A stretch of DNA of 64,000 nt from Trogon surrucura. Lineage: Eukaryota; Chordata; Aves; Trogoniformes; Trogonidae. The notes below the pieces were generated by a model. It saw nothing but the letters and a program-made list of their open reading frames with translations, did no database searches and was not told the origin of the DNA. This document shows, piece after piece, positions 10,907 through 24,200 of the stretch. Within the stretch, counting starts at the first letter, position 1; each line of letters starts with the position of its first letter. Location of the stretch: contig CM036618.1 in assembly GCA_020746105.1 (NCBI GenBank), positions 11,850,501 to 11,914,500 on the forward strand, read 5' to 3'. The translations under genes and the position numbers were made by a program.

Positions 10907-13900
10907 AAATGGGTTTGGAAGCAGCTATGCCTAAAGCTGGAATGAACACTAACTCAGTCAAGGCTGCCCTTACTTGCACTTAGTATCATAATAAATCCAA
11001 GATCTGCATCAAAACTCAGCTGTGTTGGCCAGACGTTGAGACCTTGATAATCATTCTTTCCTTCTTTGCACCTCTAGAATTAGCCTTTTGTTGTTTGAGG
11101 TTGTTTTTCTTTGCTCTTGCATGATTTGCCCTGCCCCCTTCCCCCCCCCAAAAAGCACAGCTCAAAACACAGCATAAAACAAAATTTCAAAGCAATTTTT
11201 CAAGAAGTTTGAGAACATTCTTATTGCTGGAGTGAGCCTACGTAAAGCTGCAGCAGCTCAGTTCCCTTGGCAAGGAACCAGTCCCTACAGCTACTGGCCG
11301 TGGTCTCTCCTGTCTTTGGTATCTGGGCAGTTTCAGGCAATGACAGGTAGTTTGCAGCTTCATGGTAAGCAAGAGCAGTTTCAAGCAGTAATAACAACTG
11401 TTTCTCACTCCTCTTACCTAGAGAACCAAACTGTTGTCTCCTGCCTTGGTCCCTTCAGAGCCTTTGGCCTCTGCTTGAGCATTTTGAAGTTCTGCTCATT
11501 ACAGACATGCCAAACAATCCCATTTTAACAAGCCAAGCCCATTGACTTCAGAAGGGCTGCTTGTGTGCTTCAACTTACATGTGTTTACATGCAGCACTCG
11601 ACTTGGGCTTTACCTTGAGTTAACCTTGGATTTTACCTTGTAGGGCTTTACCTTGGTTTACAACCATGGAGATTGATGGGAAATCTATTCAGAGGGTAAA
11701 AAAAAGTAACGAAGCATATGTCTAGCAGGATTTCCACTCCAGGCTGAAATTATGTAAACACACTTATAATAAGCACCCTTGGCAAAATCCATGAGCCAGA
11801 TGTGCCCCTTTTCTTGTTGTACTTCTGTTCCTGGATCAATTTTGCTCGGATGGAAGAAATTCTTTGAAGCACCTACGTAAACACTTCCTGAGGTGGCACT
11901 CCCACAAACCCCATCTTTCTCCTGGGACCATACTGGGAATTTGCAGTGACTTGGGTCTGAAACCAGCCTTGCTTAAGTCCCTAAAGCTGGGAGCAGAAGG
12001 GGATAACCTCAGGTCTTAACATCTGAGAACCACCGCTAAGGTTACCAGGAAAGCCCTTGCACCCAAAACTCCCCCTGACCTTGAGCTGGTTGTTCAAGGT
12101 TGCTGAACCGATCGTGCTCCTGCTGCAGCTCCTTGCGTGGGTCCTGAAGCAGAGCCAGGGGCTCGAGCGGGGCTGCGGGTGGCTGCAGCCGTCTGTCCTC
12201 TGTGCCCAGAGCTGTGAGATCAGAGTCTGAGCATCCACATTCTCCGCGCGGATGGTTTTCGCACTACACGTATGAACCAGATTATTTGCAGTGAAGAATC
12301 ATGTATCAATGCAGCAAGTTAGAAAGGCAAAAGTCTTGCCCTTCAGGAATTAATTTCTAGCTATGGAAAATAACAGATAACAAGTATCCACAACAAAAAA
12401 GTAGAAAATAACCTCAAGAGTTAAATCTGATGAATGCAAAATACTGCATGAACTACAACTGAAGATATTCACTGCGTTCGTTGGAGTCTCTCTCTCACGC
12501 AGTGTTTTAAAAGACTAACATTTTAAAAGTATCTTTTCCCAGCTATTCTGTATTAATAACTATTTACATAATAAGTTATTGTAAAAGATATATGCATAAC
12601 ATACTTCTTTGAAGATATGCACTGGGTAACTTGGAATAAATCCTACCTCATTTAATACAGATTTTCTGAGACGTGTAGAAAAATGAGAGTCCTGAAAAAC
12701 CTGGAAAGAATTCAAATCTGATGAAAACCAAAAATATTATATATGATTAAATTTTCCAACCCGCTTTAATAAATACACCAATATTTAAAACAGAGCAAAA
12801 CAGAATAGTGAGGTATGTCAACATTTTTCAAGGCTTCTAATCATTTTTCGGAACATGAATACTGCAAATTTATATCCAATTATCATTGTTCCTTTCTCTT
12901 CTAAAAAGTCTGTATAGTAATTGAAAAGGTAAACTAGTATTGGAACATGCTGCTAAAAGGTACTGGAGCACCCAAATCCTCTTAATTGCAAAAGAACAAA
13001 AGAAAATGGACATCACTGTAATGATCAAGTGATTAAAAATCTAAACTAAACACAGTAAGAAAAATTATATCTGTAAAATGAAAATCTAAAAATAACGACA
13101 TTTTTTATATGAAATTGAGGTTAGTTAAGAAGGTAAATAACACTTTTGCCCTTTAAGTCCATATCACATGTAAAGTATTCTAAAATCCCCATATTTTAAA
13201 ATCCTGATTTTTGGGACATTTCAGCATTTGAACTTATTTTCTACATTTAGAATTCAGTCCTTCGGTGAATGCAAGTTTTTAAGATGTAGTGCCTGGGGTT
13301 CTGTAAATATTTAATTATCTGTTTCAGAGCAATCTTTCTAGACTGTCACTCATACTTTTAAAATCTAAACGGAATTGAAATAGGGAAATTAAAGCAAAAC
13401 AGAAAAGAAACTGAAACATGAGTCTGTCCATCTGCAGCACAGCCTGTCTGTTACAGGAGATCCAAACACTAATCTCATTGTTGATTTACATCAGATTCCT
13501 TTAACTTTTGTCTACGTCTTTACTGAAGCTGTTCAAATCAGTTTGTAAATGTAGGTTGAAGGAGCAATTTATACGATTATCTTGACAGGCAGCTCAATCA
13601 GGGTAATGAAATGAAAATATCTATTTAAAACTCATCATAGAGACAGAGCGTTTAATGCTTTCCTTTTTCAAATAACTAAGGATCATTTACTAAGGAAACG
13701 AGAAATTGAAACACTTTTCAAAATTTTATTTTCTAGAAAACAGATGTACTTGAGGTCTTACTAGCTTTCTTTGCATTGATGTGATAATGTGTGATGCTTT
13801 CCAAGTCATGAATGAGCCTTTTTAAGGAACCTATAAAAACTACTTGCAAATTGTAAAGTTCAAATTTTTAATAAATAAATGTTTACCAAGTTCTAATAAG

Positions 13901-15289
13901 AGAAAGTGTCCAGAATAATGGAGATTTATTAGGACTTTAAAACACAGGTTCCAATCCAGCAAAACAATTTAACACATAGTTAGTAGATGAACAATTCCCT
14001 TAAATTAAACATATAACTAACTCCGTCGCTGCCGTGAAGTTCAGGCATCTAAACCAGGAGTCTTTCCAGCAATTAATAAGTAAGGCACTCACTTTCAGAA
14101 ACCTGCTTTCCCACATGCTTTGAATTTAGGTCCTGGATCGGGGCGCAGGTTATCTGAACCGCCTCTTACCTATTCACTTCGGGGACAGATTTTTTCCTGA
14201 TGGTTTTACTGCTCTTATTTGCAATTCTCAAGTCAGGTGGATCTTCTCGTCACCTCGTAACGTCAAGAAGGGTTAGCAGTCACGCAGCCTCTGATAACGT
14301 GGCAGAATCCCTGAACTCTGTGCAAACGGGACCTTTTGCAGGGATGCTACTTTTGCCAGACTGTGAAGGCTGCTCTCTGGTCAAAATCTGAGGGACTGGC
14401 AGGGAGTTTCAGGGAGGATTTTTACAAACGACACTAGTGAAGAGCAGAAGGCTGCTGAAAGGCACTTCTGCACATTGGTGTTAAAGAAAACCCTGATTGT
14501 CCAGAAAACCTTGACCAAGAGGACATAAATCCTCTTTTTAAAATGTGCCCAAATGTTCTGCAGACAGGAGTTGTATGAAGGAGTTAATGTGTTGATATTT
14601 CACTAACAAAACTAAGGCACAGAAACATTTTTTTTTTTCCTGGCATCACAGAGGCCACAGTGGTAGAAAGACTCCTGATCTCTGGTTCTGCAGCTGGGAC
14701 GTGTTCACATTGCTTCTTCTTTTCTTGTGGAGTTATTAACATATTTATATCTCATAATAAATAGATACCTATATTTTAAAATATACTAGGGAGGAAAATG
14801 GGGGCAGGGCATGTTAGTTTGAGGCTGCCATTACAGTAAAACATCTTCACTGTTTTGGTGTTCATGCAAAAACAGTGGAAAGGTTAATGAAAAAAATTGA
14901 AGACACAACAAAAATAATACATTTTGTAGTGTTTATGAGAGTGATTTTTTTTCACAAATGCATAGATAACTGGACAGATGGAAGAGACAGAGGGTTTTGG
15001 GGGACAAGAGGCTCTTCTCCTGTCCACTGGGGCACCTGACTCCAGCAGGTTGTGCCTGAGGGTGCCCAAAACTTGTGCCTTTACGCTGGCAGCTTAATCT
15101 ATTTTTGAAGTAAGTTTTAAGCAGATAAGAGCTGTTTAAATCTTTTCAATTTAAAGGATTGCTTTCAGCGCAGTATGAAAATGATGAGTTTTCCAAAGAG
15201 CAAGATACAATGACAGAAATTGCACAGCAGCGCTGGAGAATAAATACACGCGTTTCAGGCTGATAAGCATCGGGGCACAAACTGAGTAT
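10907..15289. other. Unique sequence; strongly AT-rich at 12.3-14.1 kb
   Basis: No CR1 tails and no long open frames. 12,300-14,100 is markedly AT-rich and free of recognisable repeats. That is compatible with ancient unique sequence, possibly containing conserved non-coding elements (for example around 13,520-13,860). There is a C-tract at about 11,140 and T-tracts at about 14,627 and 14,946. Confidence 0.4.
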
Positions 15290-15430
15290 GAAGATAATTT
15301 ATATTTGTTTTTCTTTGGCTATGGTGAGCTTTGATGATTTTTGTCCTAATTTAATAGCACAATAAATCATTTTTATGAACGTCATGCTCTTTAATTGCTT
15401 CCCTGTTAAAATGTGAGCTAATTGTCCTTG
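15290..15430. promoter_or_regulatory. Candidate conserved non-coding element
   Basis: A 140-base stretch is dense in TAAT-type homeodomain words (CTAATTTAATAG, CTTTAATTGC, GCTAATTGTCC) plus ATAAATCATTTTTATGA. It contains no repeats or open frames. The call rests on motif density and sequence texture only; conservation cannot be seen here. Confidence 0.2.
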
Positions 15431-15591
15431 GTCTTGGAATCAAACTTCAGGGAAAATAAAATACCGTTCTCAATAACCCGAGTCTCTTAAGTTCAATGAA
15501 GTTGGAGCAGAGTTCAAATGTCAGAACAGCCTGCTGGAAACGAGAGGAGCGCAAAGCACTGCTGTGTGTTAGCCGTTGCTGTTGGGTAAAA

Positions 15592-15635
15592 GGCTGTGGC
15601 TGAAGAAATTCTAGGGCTGTGGCTGAAGAAATTCT
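15592..15635. repeat. Tandem duplication, 23-bp period
   Basis: A perfect 21-base segment starting GGCTGTGGCTGAAGAAATTC occurs at 15592-15612 and again at 15615-15635. The intact copies suggest recent slippage or duplication. Confidence 0.9.
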
Positions 15636-17990
15636 GATGCTAAGTCTCAGCCTCTGACCACCTCTGCCTTTTCTGACTGTAGCAAGGACTAACGTGGAGA
15701 AGGCTGCTGGTCTAAGCCAGCCTGTAAACCCGCGTTGACCATGGTGGTGCGACGCTCTCAGGAACGTAGCACTTTCTGTAGAGAAAGAGCTTTGCTGCTC
15801 AGAAACTCGTATGCTCCTTGGGAATGACACCAAAGAATACCTTATAAATGAAGTATGCTTCCCATTAGGGATTACAGCATCATTTGATCAAAGTCCACTG
15901 GAAATAGCTCTTGGCAGCACAGACGTTCTCTGTAACTCTTCACTTGCTTGAGTCTGATTGGCAAAGTTGGGAAAAGCGAAGCTGACTCGAGGGCTAGAAG
16001 AGAGAAGGACACAACAGGGGTTTTATTGTTGGTTTTGTTGTCTTTCTCCTTGTTCTAAGGAATGGCTGTGTGAAACTGGTTTTTCGGATGCAGAGAAAAC
16101 ATTGGCAATGGACTGATTCTTCTACAGGGCTGATTGTGCCCTGCATGCTGGCTCAACTTCTAAAAAGTAATGCAATACAGGCATTGCTTAAAATTAAACA
16201 TTTTTTTGGCAACTCTGGTGAAATATATTGTCATCGACTGTAGAGCACCGACACACTTGATAGAGTTAAAGAATGTTTGGAAGACTTCAAGTTCTCTCTG
16301 GTTTGAGTTTAATGAAATCTGGGCAATCCAAATGTCTACCTGGCAGCTCACAAGAGACACTCCATGTTCATTATTTTGTAGTTAAACTATCTATCTGCCC
16401 TGATGTGCAAAGCTACAAATTTGTATACATTTTTATGTAGTCTATTTCCATTGTAAATTATCCATAAATTAGATACAGATATTTAGGCACCTCAGAGGGG
16501 TTTTTCAATCTCTATTTTGATATTAGGGATAGATGTTGCTGAGTTTTGTACATTGGTTCCTCTCTTGAGAAGATCAGTGCTTGCAGCTGGGAGAGAAATC
16601 CATCACCACTGCCTCTTCTTCCCATTCTATGGGCTATAAATCGTAACATTAAAAAAGATGAAATACTGATGAAGCGCCGTTATTTATGGCTTTTGTTTGA
16701 AGACTGCAGAGCATCTAACAAATGTAAATTGATCCTGACAAAACCTCAGTGAATTATTACACAGCTAAACATGTCCTCCATAGAGACAGCAAAACATAAG
16801 TGATATTTATAAAAACATCTCTACCCCATAATACTCCCTCCCCAAGTACATGGTAAATGCAGTCCCAGTTAAATAGTTTTGAGTGTTTTCGTGTTGCATA
16901 TAAATTTACAATGCCTTTGAGACCAAAGGCAGAGGTAGATGAAGAGGGAGCAGATTGGTTTTTTCCACCATATAGGGTCCACTACTTTGGTGTTTGCACT
17001 TCAGTGAAAGAAAAATGAGGACCAGTTCACTGACCTCATTGGATTTTGTCTTGATCCCAGGTAGTGGTACCTGGCTAGTTTATGTGCATTTGGTTAGAGC
17101 ACCTGGCTAGAGCTGCATGTGCATTTGATTTCCCCCATCAGCGAAGAAGTTGAAGTCCTACTCCCAGTTTCCTTCCCTTACTTGAAAATTGTCCCATTGA
17201 TACTGCATGGGCCACTGAATTTTATTTTTTTAGAAAGCTGTAAAGATGCAGCTCCTACACAGAATTGTAGACAATAGAGGGTAGGAGTGCTTTCCTACTG
17301 AAGCAGGTCTAGCAGAATTTCACTGAGAGGTCTTCACGCCTCTCTCACCCTTTTTCTCTCCAGACACACATGTTCCAGTTCGTTTTACTTTTATTTCCTT
17401 TTTGTGAGTGTAATGTACAGATTACGCAGCTGTCTTTTTGGTTATTAAATGGGTTTTTATAGTTTAAATACATCTCATGTCTGTGTATATAATGGTCCCA
17501 ACACGTTTATGACAGGTTATGTCATTGGTTCCCTTGTTAGGGAAACTAACAAAGCTTCTCCATTAGCTTAAGAGGCCTGGGAATTTCATGCATCCTGTTC
17601 TTGTTGCTGTATGTCAGTGCTGGGCAGATTGCCATTATACCTCTGTGCATAACTCACTGGTTAAGAACACGCGAGTGTGTCTCCCTCTAACGTGTGGCTC
17701 CAACAACAACCTGCTCATTCCCCAAAGCCAGCGAAGGCAGTCTTGCCAATTCTTGTGATTTTATTGTGAGTCCCTTGACATTTGGTGTGTGCCTTAAAAA
17801 ACACAGCTCCTGGACTTAAGATGAATGCATAAGAACCTCAGCTTTCATTTGAAAAATAGCATAAAATCACATATTCTGAGCTTTCCTGTTGTGAACGTGT
17901 TTGGAAGTGGACCCCAGTGGTTAAAACCCTAGACGGTAAATGCTATCAGACCCAAATGTGTCATTAAAATCATATCTTATGGTGTGATTT
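15636..17990. other. Unique sequence, nothing identified
   Basis: AT-rich mixed sequence with only short, unconvincing frames on both strands. No CR1 tail, tandem array or RNA gene was seen. Confidence 0.4.
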
Positions 17991-18123
17991 TTATTTAAAG
18001 ACAAGTTCGTGAGTATGGGAACCTGTCTGCAATTTTGGATGGCTCGAGCTGGCAATGTAAGAGACGCTGTTCCTGTTCAAGTGCTGGGCTTTTGATGCTA
18101 AAATTCCCATGCTTGCTTTCCCA

Positions 18124-18213
18124 ATGACAAATATAGTGCTGATCGGTGCGCTGCTCGGGATTTGTCTCATCTGCAGCCAGCAGCCTCGGTCAGCCTGTGG
18201 AACCGAAATCCAG
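18124..18213 (+). other. Speculative first coding exon with a signal-peptide-like frame
   Basis: An ATG at 18,124 opens exactly 30 codons, beginning MTNIVLIGALLGICLICS and ending in CAG immediately before GTACGT, a near-ideal splice donor, in phase 0. Residues 4-17 form a hydrophobic core with small residues after it, as in a secretory signal peptide. A TTTATTTAAAG box lies about 130 bases upstream. Against it: the ATG context is weak (C at -3), several upstream ATGs precede it, the unspliced frame stops four codons past the donor, and I could not find a second exon. A CR1 inserted 190 bases downstream. This may be chance; the family is unknown. Confidence 0.15.
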
Positions 18214-18398
18214 GTACGTTGCACTTAGTCGAGGACAACTCTGCCTTAGTTCGTTTGCTTGGAAGGAAGATCAGACCTGTACAGGTGTGAAGCCAATTCC
18301 TCCCTGGTTACATCTGCATCATTCAGAGAGACCTCAGCTCCTTTGGTCTCAGCTGCAGAAGCCACATGGCCGTGTTAGCACAGCAATGCTCTTTGGTT

Positions 18399-19000
18399 AA
18401 TCATAGAGTCATAGAATCATAGAATGTTCGGGGTTGGAAGGGACCTCTAGAGATCACCTAGTCCAACTCCCCTGCCCGAGCAGGATCCCCTAGGGCAGCC
18501 ACACAGGAACACGTCCAGGTGAGTTTTGAAAGTCTCCAGAGAAGGAGACTCCACAACCTCTCTGGGCAGCCTGTGCCTGTGCCTGTGCCCTCACAGGAAG
18601 GAAGTTTTGCCTTATGTTGAGGCGGAGCTTCCTCTGTTCTAACTTAAACCCATTATTTCTTGTTCTATTGCTGGGCACCACTGAGAAGAGATTGTCCCCT
18701 TCCCCTTGACACTCACCCCTCAGATATTTGTATATGTTAATAAGATTCCCTCTCAGCCGTCTCCTTTCAAGGCTAAACAGCCCCAGTTCTCTCAGTTTCT
18801 CTTCATAGGAGAGATGTTCAAGTCCCTTAACCATCCTCGTAGCTCTCTGTTGGACTCTCTCCAGTAGGTCCCCATCTCTATTGAATTGGGGAGCCCCAAA
18901 CTGGACACGTTATTCCAGGTATGGTCCCACCAGGGCAGGAGAACTTCCCTAGACCTGCTGGACAGACTTTTCTTAATGCACCCGCTTTTCAGCATGGTAA
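18399..19000 (-). mobile_element. CR1 LINE, 5'-truncated, young subfamily (antisense)
   Basis: On the minus strand the element ends in ATTCTATGATTCTATGACTCTATGATT at its 3' terminus (18,399 on the plus strand). It carries the ORF2 C-terminal tail (ERRRLRGNLINIYKYLRG, FSVVPSNRTRNNGFKLEQRK). It reaches further 5' than the 7.4 and 52.5 kb copies, with the TGGGACCATACCTGGAA-like segment near 18,920; weak similarity may continue to about 19,035. The segment encoding VRVTE.WHRLPRE has been replaced by a (TGTGCC)3 expansion at 18572-18589, which shifts the frame into alternating A-Q residues. Confidence 0.95.
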
Positions 19001-21172
19001 TTATTTTGGGTACTCTGCTGCACTCACACAGCTATACAACTTCCAGACAGGAGCTGGGCTGCATCTAGCTGGCTTGGAATTTGGGGTAGAGAGCCTTGGC
19101 CTGTCCACACCCCTGTAATTAGACTTACCTTAACAGCGCTTGGGGAATTGCTGCTTTGTGGTAAACCGCCAAAAAGAGGCCCTTTGCCATGGCAGCTGAA
19201 GGCTGTGCTTTCTAGCACACTGTGCCTGCAAATGTTTGACAACCGCTGTGTTCATACCCATGCAAAAATGGAACGTCCCAGGCTATGTTTGTGCTTTACC
19301 TGTTGGCCTTTTAAATATCTGCCCACGCATCTATCTAAAAGCACCCTCTTACCTGGACTGGACTTTATGAAGATCACAGTCCTTTCATCAGAAATTGGCA
19401 CTTGTAGCAATTTCAGCACTGGCTTGATGATACTTTCTGCACGACTTCTTGATGTTCTTCATCTTGCTGCCTTTTTCCATCCTTTTCTTCCTTGAGTTGA
19501 GCCAACACCTGTGGTCCCATATGGGCAGATTTGGCAGGTCCAGGAGGTGGATAACAAGCTCCGGAATATATTTTTCCAACTGTGTCATCTGGCTTATGGG
19601 AGAACTCTGGCTTAGCTGTACTGCCAGTACTGGAATGACTCTGGAGCTGTCTCCTAGTCAAATGGTTGTAGAGCTGGCTGGCTTGCTTTGTTTTCCTGGA
19701 CAGTGTATTGTCTTTTTTTTTTTTTTTTAATATATATTTTTTATTCCTTTTTCACTGTGAGAAATGTGGTCCATATGAAACGTCTGACATGAAAACCTTG
19801 TTTTAAATTCCTTCTACAGTCTGTGTGCTAGGTCTATTAAGATAAAGGCAAGTCTTTTTCCAGTGTCTGTATATGTTCTCATTGAAGCTGGGAAAGGAAT
19901 TCTAGGAACTACCTGTGCTCCTGCTTGCAAACATCCAAATCTGAGCTCTAAGAATGAGGGTTGATTTCCTCACTTACAAAACCACAGCTGTGGTTAATGA
20001 CTGTAATGGAGATGAGGCAGCACATTTTCTTGTGAACATTAATAACTCCTGTGCACATTGTCCACATTTTGCAACCACATTTTCAAACCACTGCATGTTT
20101 TTCAGAGGACAGCTGCTTGAGGGAAGCCTCTCTTGCTACCAAATGCTGGCACTTTCTTGTAAAGGTCTGCACTCGATTTAACGACTAGAAATACAACAGG
20201 ACCGGTGGCCCAGCACTAGAAAAATCAACAACCAAATAAATCAGCTAGCTGTTATTGATCTTAGTTTCCCCAAAAATGGTATCAGACTTCAGCATTCCTT
20301 GGGCTGAAGGGAATGAGAATTTCATTTTTGAGTACTTGCCATAGTGCATATGTCAGTATTTGCCACTGACTTTCCCTCATTGCAGCCATCTGCAACCCTC
20401 CTGAACAAAATCATGTGCAGCATTGTGTTTAATGTTCCTGAAAGAAAAGGGAACATGTAATAATTATTTTAAAATAAACACCAAAGGGACAAGTACTGTG
20501 TTCTTTGGCTTAATTCATACACGGATGAAATCATTTTTCTGAACAGGCCTGCCAATGTCTTGTTTCAAAGTCTGAGCCTTGGAGGAGGCCTGCAATCACT
20601 GAATGAAGTGTCGACCATCCCTCCCTCCTCCCACCCTGCTCCCGGCTCCGTGGCAGCCCAGCGAGCTGCAAACCACAGCCACCGCAGCACGATCACCATG
20701 GCTGAGAGACATGAAATATCTACTCACCATAAAAATATAGCATGAGAGCGCCTGGGTGCTCTGCAGCAGCTGTTTCAGCTGTCCTCAGTCTGGCTGCAGA
20801 CTTTGCCTCCCTCTCAACATGGAGCTCACACACGTGCTAATCGTGCACTCTGGTGCGTGGACTCCCATGCACGGGAGATGCTCCATCGTTGTCTCAATAG
20901 CTTCAAGAAGTTGCTGGGCATCAACCTTTCCTCTGGGAATGTGTGGGTCCTCTCATGGTTGCCATGGCAGCTGGCTGGGCCAAGTTCCTTTTCCCACCCC
21001 ACCTGACATGGGAACTGCTGCCGGCTGCACTGTCAGGGAGGCTGCAAACAGGGAGGTGTAGCCTCCCCTCATGTCTAACCCCAGTACATGTGCTTCAGCT
21101 CCTGCCATGGGCAGCATTAGCCAGCTGTGTAGATACAGAATTTGCTCTGTCTGCATTAAATATGTGTGTCCA
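19001..21172. other. Unique sequence with a possible decayed coding remnant
   Basis: On the minus strand, about 19,700-19,413, a frame of roughly 95 codons stays open (fragments SHKPDDTVGKIYSGACYPPP and PQVLAQLKEEKDGKRQQ) and is rich in K/E/Q/P/S. No family is recognised. A 16-base T run at 19713-19728 precedes a TATATATTTTTTATT segment. No CR1 was recognised past 19,035. Confidence 0.3.
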
Positions 21173-21278
21173 TTCCCTCCCTCCCTCCTCTTCCCTTTTC
21201 CTTCCCTTCCCCTTCCCTTTTCCCCCCTTCCCCTTCCCCTTCCCCTTCCCCTTCTCCTTCCCCTTCCCCTTCCTCCCC
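21173..21278. repeat. Pure pyrimidine tract, (CCCTT)n-like microsatellite
   Basis: 106 consecutive C or T bases on the plus strand with no purine. They are built from CCCTT/CCCCTT units, clearest at 21,222-21,268 where TTCCCC recurs. Such homopurine/homopyrimidine mirror sequence can adopt triplex (H-DNA) structure and is prone to length change. Confidence 0.95.
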
Positions 21279-24200
21279 AATCTGTCTCTCACCTTTGAAA
21301 CATCTTCTGGGCACCCCATCTGACACCCCCAAAGGCACTAGGACAATGCAGCAGGAGTGACACAGAGAAGGGGCTCATGTTCAGCAAGTAGCCTCAACAG
21401 GCTATGTCGAAAATTACCCGGGTCTGTGTGGTGCTCAGCCCATGTGAGAAGGGCCCATTAGACTGAATGTATGAAGATGCTGGGACCTCTGTGGATTATT
21501 CATGACCACCCGAGGTCCAGCACGGTGAAGTCTAGGGTAATGTCTAACTTGCGTGTATTTCAAACGTATTGTAGATTTATATTTTTTGTAAAACTGGCAG
21601 ACACAGGAAGAATTGGCATTTGTGAGCGTGATGGTGCTCAGTCACAGGAGTTCGGACGTGATGACCTCTGCAGTGTCCTGACCAGGTCTCTGTTCCTGTG
21701 CTACCAATGCCAGGGACAGAGGACGAGGGACTTGGCAAGGGCATTTACCACCTCTTGGCAACCACTGTCCAGTTTAATTTTTAATTACCTCTGAGGCCAA
21801 TCTCAAGATATTACCAATGCCCTCAGAGGGAGTTGCATCAACCTATAGTCAGAAATCACAGTGAAAAGTCAAACTTTGCTTTGGCATTTGTTCTGAGGAA
21901 CATTTTAAAACTTTGTATAATTAAGGCGAGACCCTGTAACTGACTTTATATTTTTTTTTTTTAATTTCCAAATCATTGTTTGATTTCTCTGAAATAGTGA
22001 CCCTCTTGCCAAACAGAAAATGGTACATACACTGTTCATAGGCAAATCTCCAAAACCTTCTCCTGTGCAGAGCACCCCTGTAAGACTCCATAATTCCCAC
22101 TTATTAACAGTTGAAAGAAGTGGGCTTCGTCTCGTCTGTCTGCACAAGGCTGACTTTTCCCTATTAACATCATCGCTTTAGCACTGAACCAGAATGATCT
22201 GTGCCAGTGAACGCTGCGCCAGCACGAGGGATGTCTGCAGACAAAACCATCCTGCTCTAGTCGACAGCGCGGAGTTAGAATATAAATGCTTCAAAGACTT
22301 GCAGACATCTCAGCGTGGAGATACTAATCCAGTGAGCAACATCCTGAACAGATGTCTGCTCTGCGATGGCTGGTGTGCATGTTAACACTAGCAGGTGATG
22401 GTCTGACCGCTGGGCGTGTATGTGTGGGTGTGCAGGGCTGTGTGTGTGGGAAAGAGGAAGATTTGCTTGATGCTGGCGTTTTGATGTTCAGTAGCCTTTG
22501 ATGAAATGCATCGTTTGCCCCTAAAGAGGGACCTGATCAATCACAACGGGTTGAGCTCCGTCTACGTAGTCTAAGCCATGTTAGTCGGTGGCTAGGGAGG
22601 AAATCGTTACTCCCCAGCCTGAGTGAAATTAGTCATGAAAGAAGCCAAGATGCTGGCTAGAGATCCTGTGTGAGTTTGATACAATGTTCACTATGTCTTG
22701 GAAGAGCTATTTTAAGAAGAATTTGGCTGGAATCCTCAACTTTTGATTATTCTTTTTTTCTTTCCCTTTGCATTTTACTGTTTCCCTGTAGTATGTTCTA
22801 AACGTTGTGGCTTGATTTATATCTGTAAATAAATCTCCTTATTTATGAAGATGTAATGTCCCTGGGGTCCAGGAGGCCCCAGCCATTCCGTGTAACTGAA
22901 AGAGACGTTACCTAAGTGGACCATGAATCAGAAGTGGGGCAGACAGGGAGAACTATTTTTACCAACCCGCTTGACTTGGGAGGAGGTCTACCCAAAAGGC
23001 AAGTGGGGGCGACCGGTTGGGGGGACTGGAAAGGTGCTGGGAATTATACCCTGAGGTATCGTTGCTGAGTGTTGCACGGTGCTTGGGCTATGCTGAAGGA
23101 AACAGGACAGCCAGTGGGAAAGCTTTTTGTGTGTTATATAAGCAATAGCCAGGGCATTCTTGACAGAGGAAGACAGGTAGAAACTGGTGGCAGTGGTTAA
23201 AATGTGCAAGTTACTTTTTGTTACTCACTTGCCAGCAGCAACCTGATAGAAAATGCGCAGCAGCTTAAGCTAGGCTGGTCATGGGGGAATTACAACGCAG
23301 CTTTTATCTGGAAAGCGTCTACTCGTAGACCACTTCCAGTCCTTCACTGCCACTCTGATACCATGAAGCAAAGCCTAGTATTAACGCTGCCACTTCTCGC
23401 TATTTTTCACGGAGACATCACCTTTTTAGTTCATAAGTCTGGGAGGGAAGTTTATAGAAGATTTCTGCTTCTCTTGGAAGAAAAAGTCATCCTGCCTTTT
23501 TCTGGGCAGGTTCTGGTGTGGTGCGATCTACAGCAACTCCAGCTTGTTGGATCTGTCACTTGACCTTTCTCTTTATTTATGACCTTTTTTGGTAGGGTAG
23601 AAACCTTGTACCAATGAGAGTATAATTTCCATTGCCTTCACTAGGAGATTTCACAGACTAGAGATCAAAAGTATTTTTTTTTAAATTGTGTGTTATTTTT
23701 CAGGAATTTGTTTTACTCATTTATCTTCATAATAATACTCTGCTAGCTCTTCTCAGTGAACTGAAGTTGAAGAATAGTTTTAAGCAATTCTACAGATAGT
23801 TTTCACAGTGTGTTATTACTGATATGATCCTAAACTATAGTTAGGAAAGTAACTGTCTTGGAAATGCCACCTTCTCACTCAAAATATGTGCTCTGGGTTG
23901 GTTTTGAGTTAAAGTTACTACTGTCAGTGATTACTGAAGATAATGTGTTTATTTTAGGGAACTAATGAATGTTTTACTAGCATGCTCTGTCTAAAAACTT
24001 TTTCATTTTTCTTTTAAAGGCTCTAATTTCATGGGAAAATCAAGTCTTCCATATGAAAAATGCAAAGATTTGAGTAGAACTAGAAAATATTGCAAGCGAA
24101 AAGATTCATTAGAAAGTACCATTTCAGACCACCCTCACGTCATCCCTTTTTTATACGGACCTGACCCCCACGTCCGTGTCCTGCTGTAGCCACAGGGTTT

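Noticed and set aside
21095..21338. Minus-strand frames rich in G-K-E repeats
   Set aside because: Direct translation of the purine strand of the pyrimidine microsatellite, not a protein.
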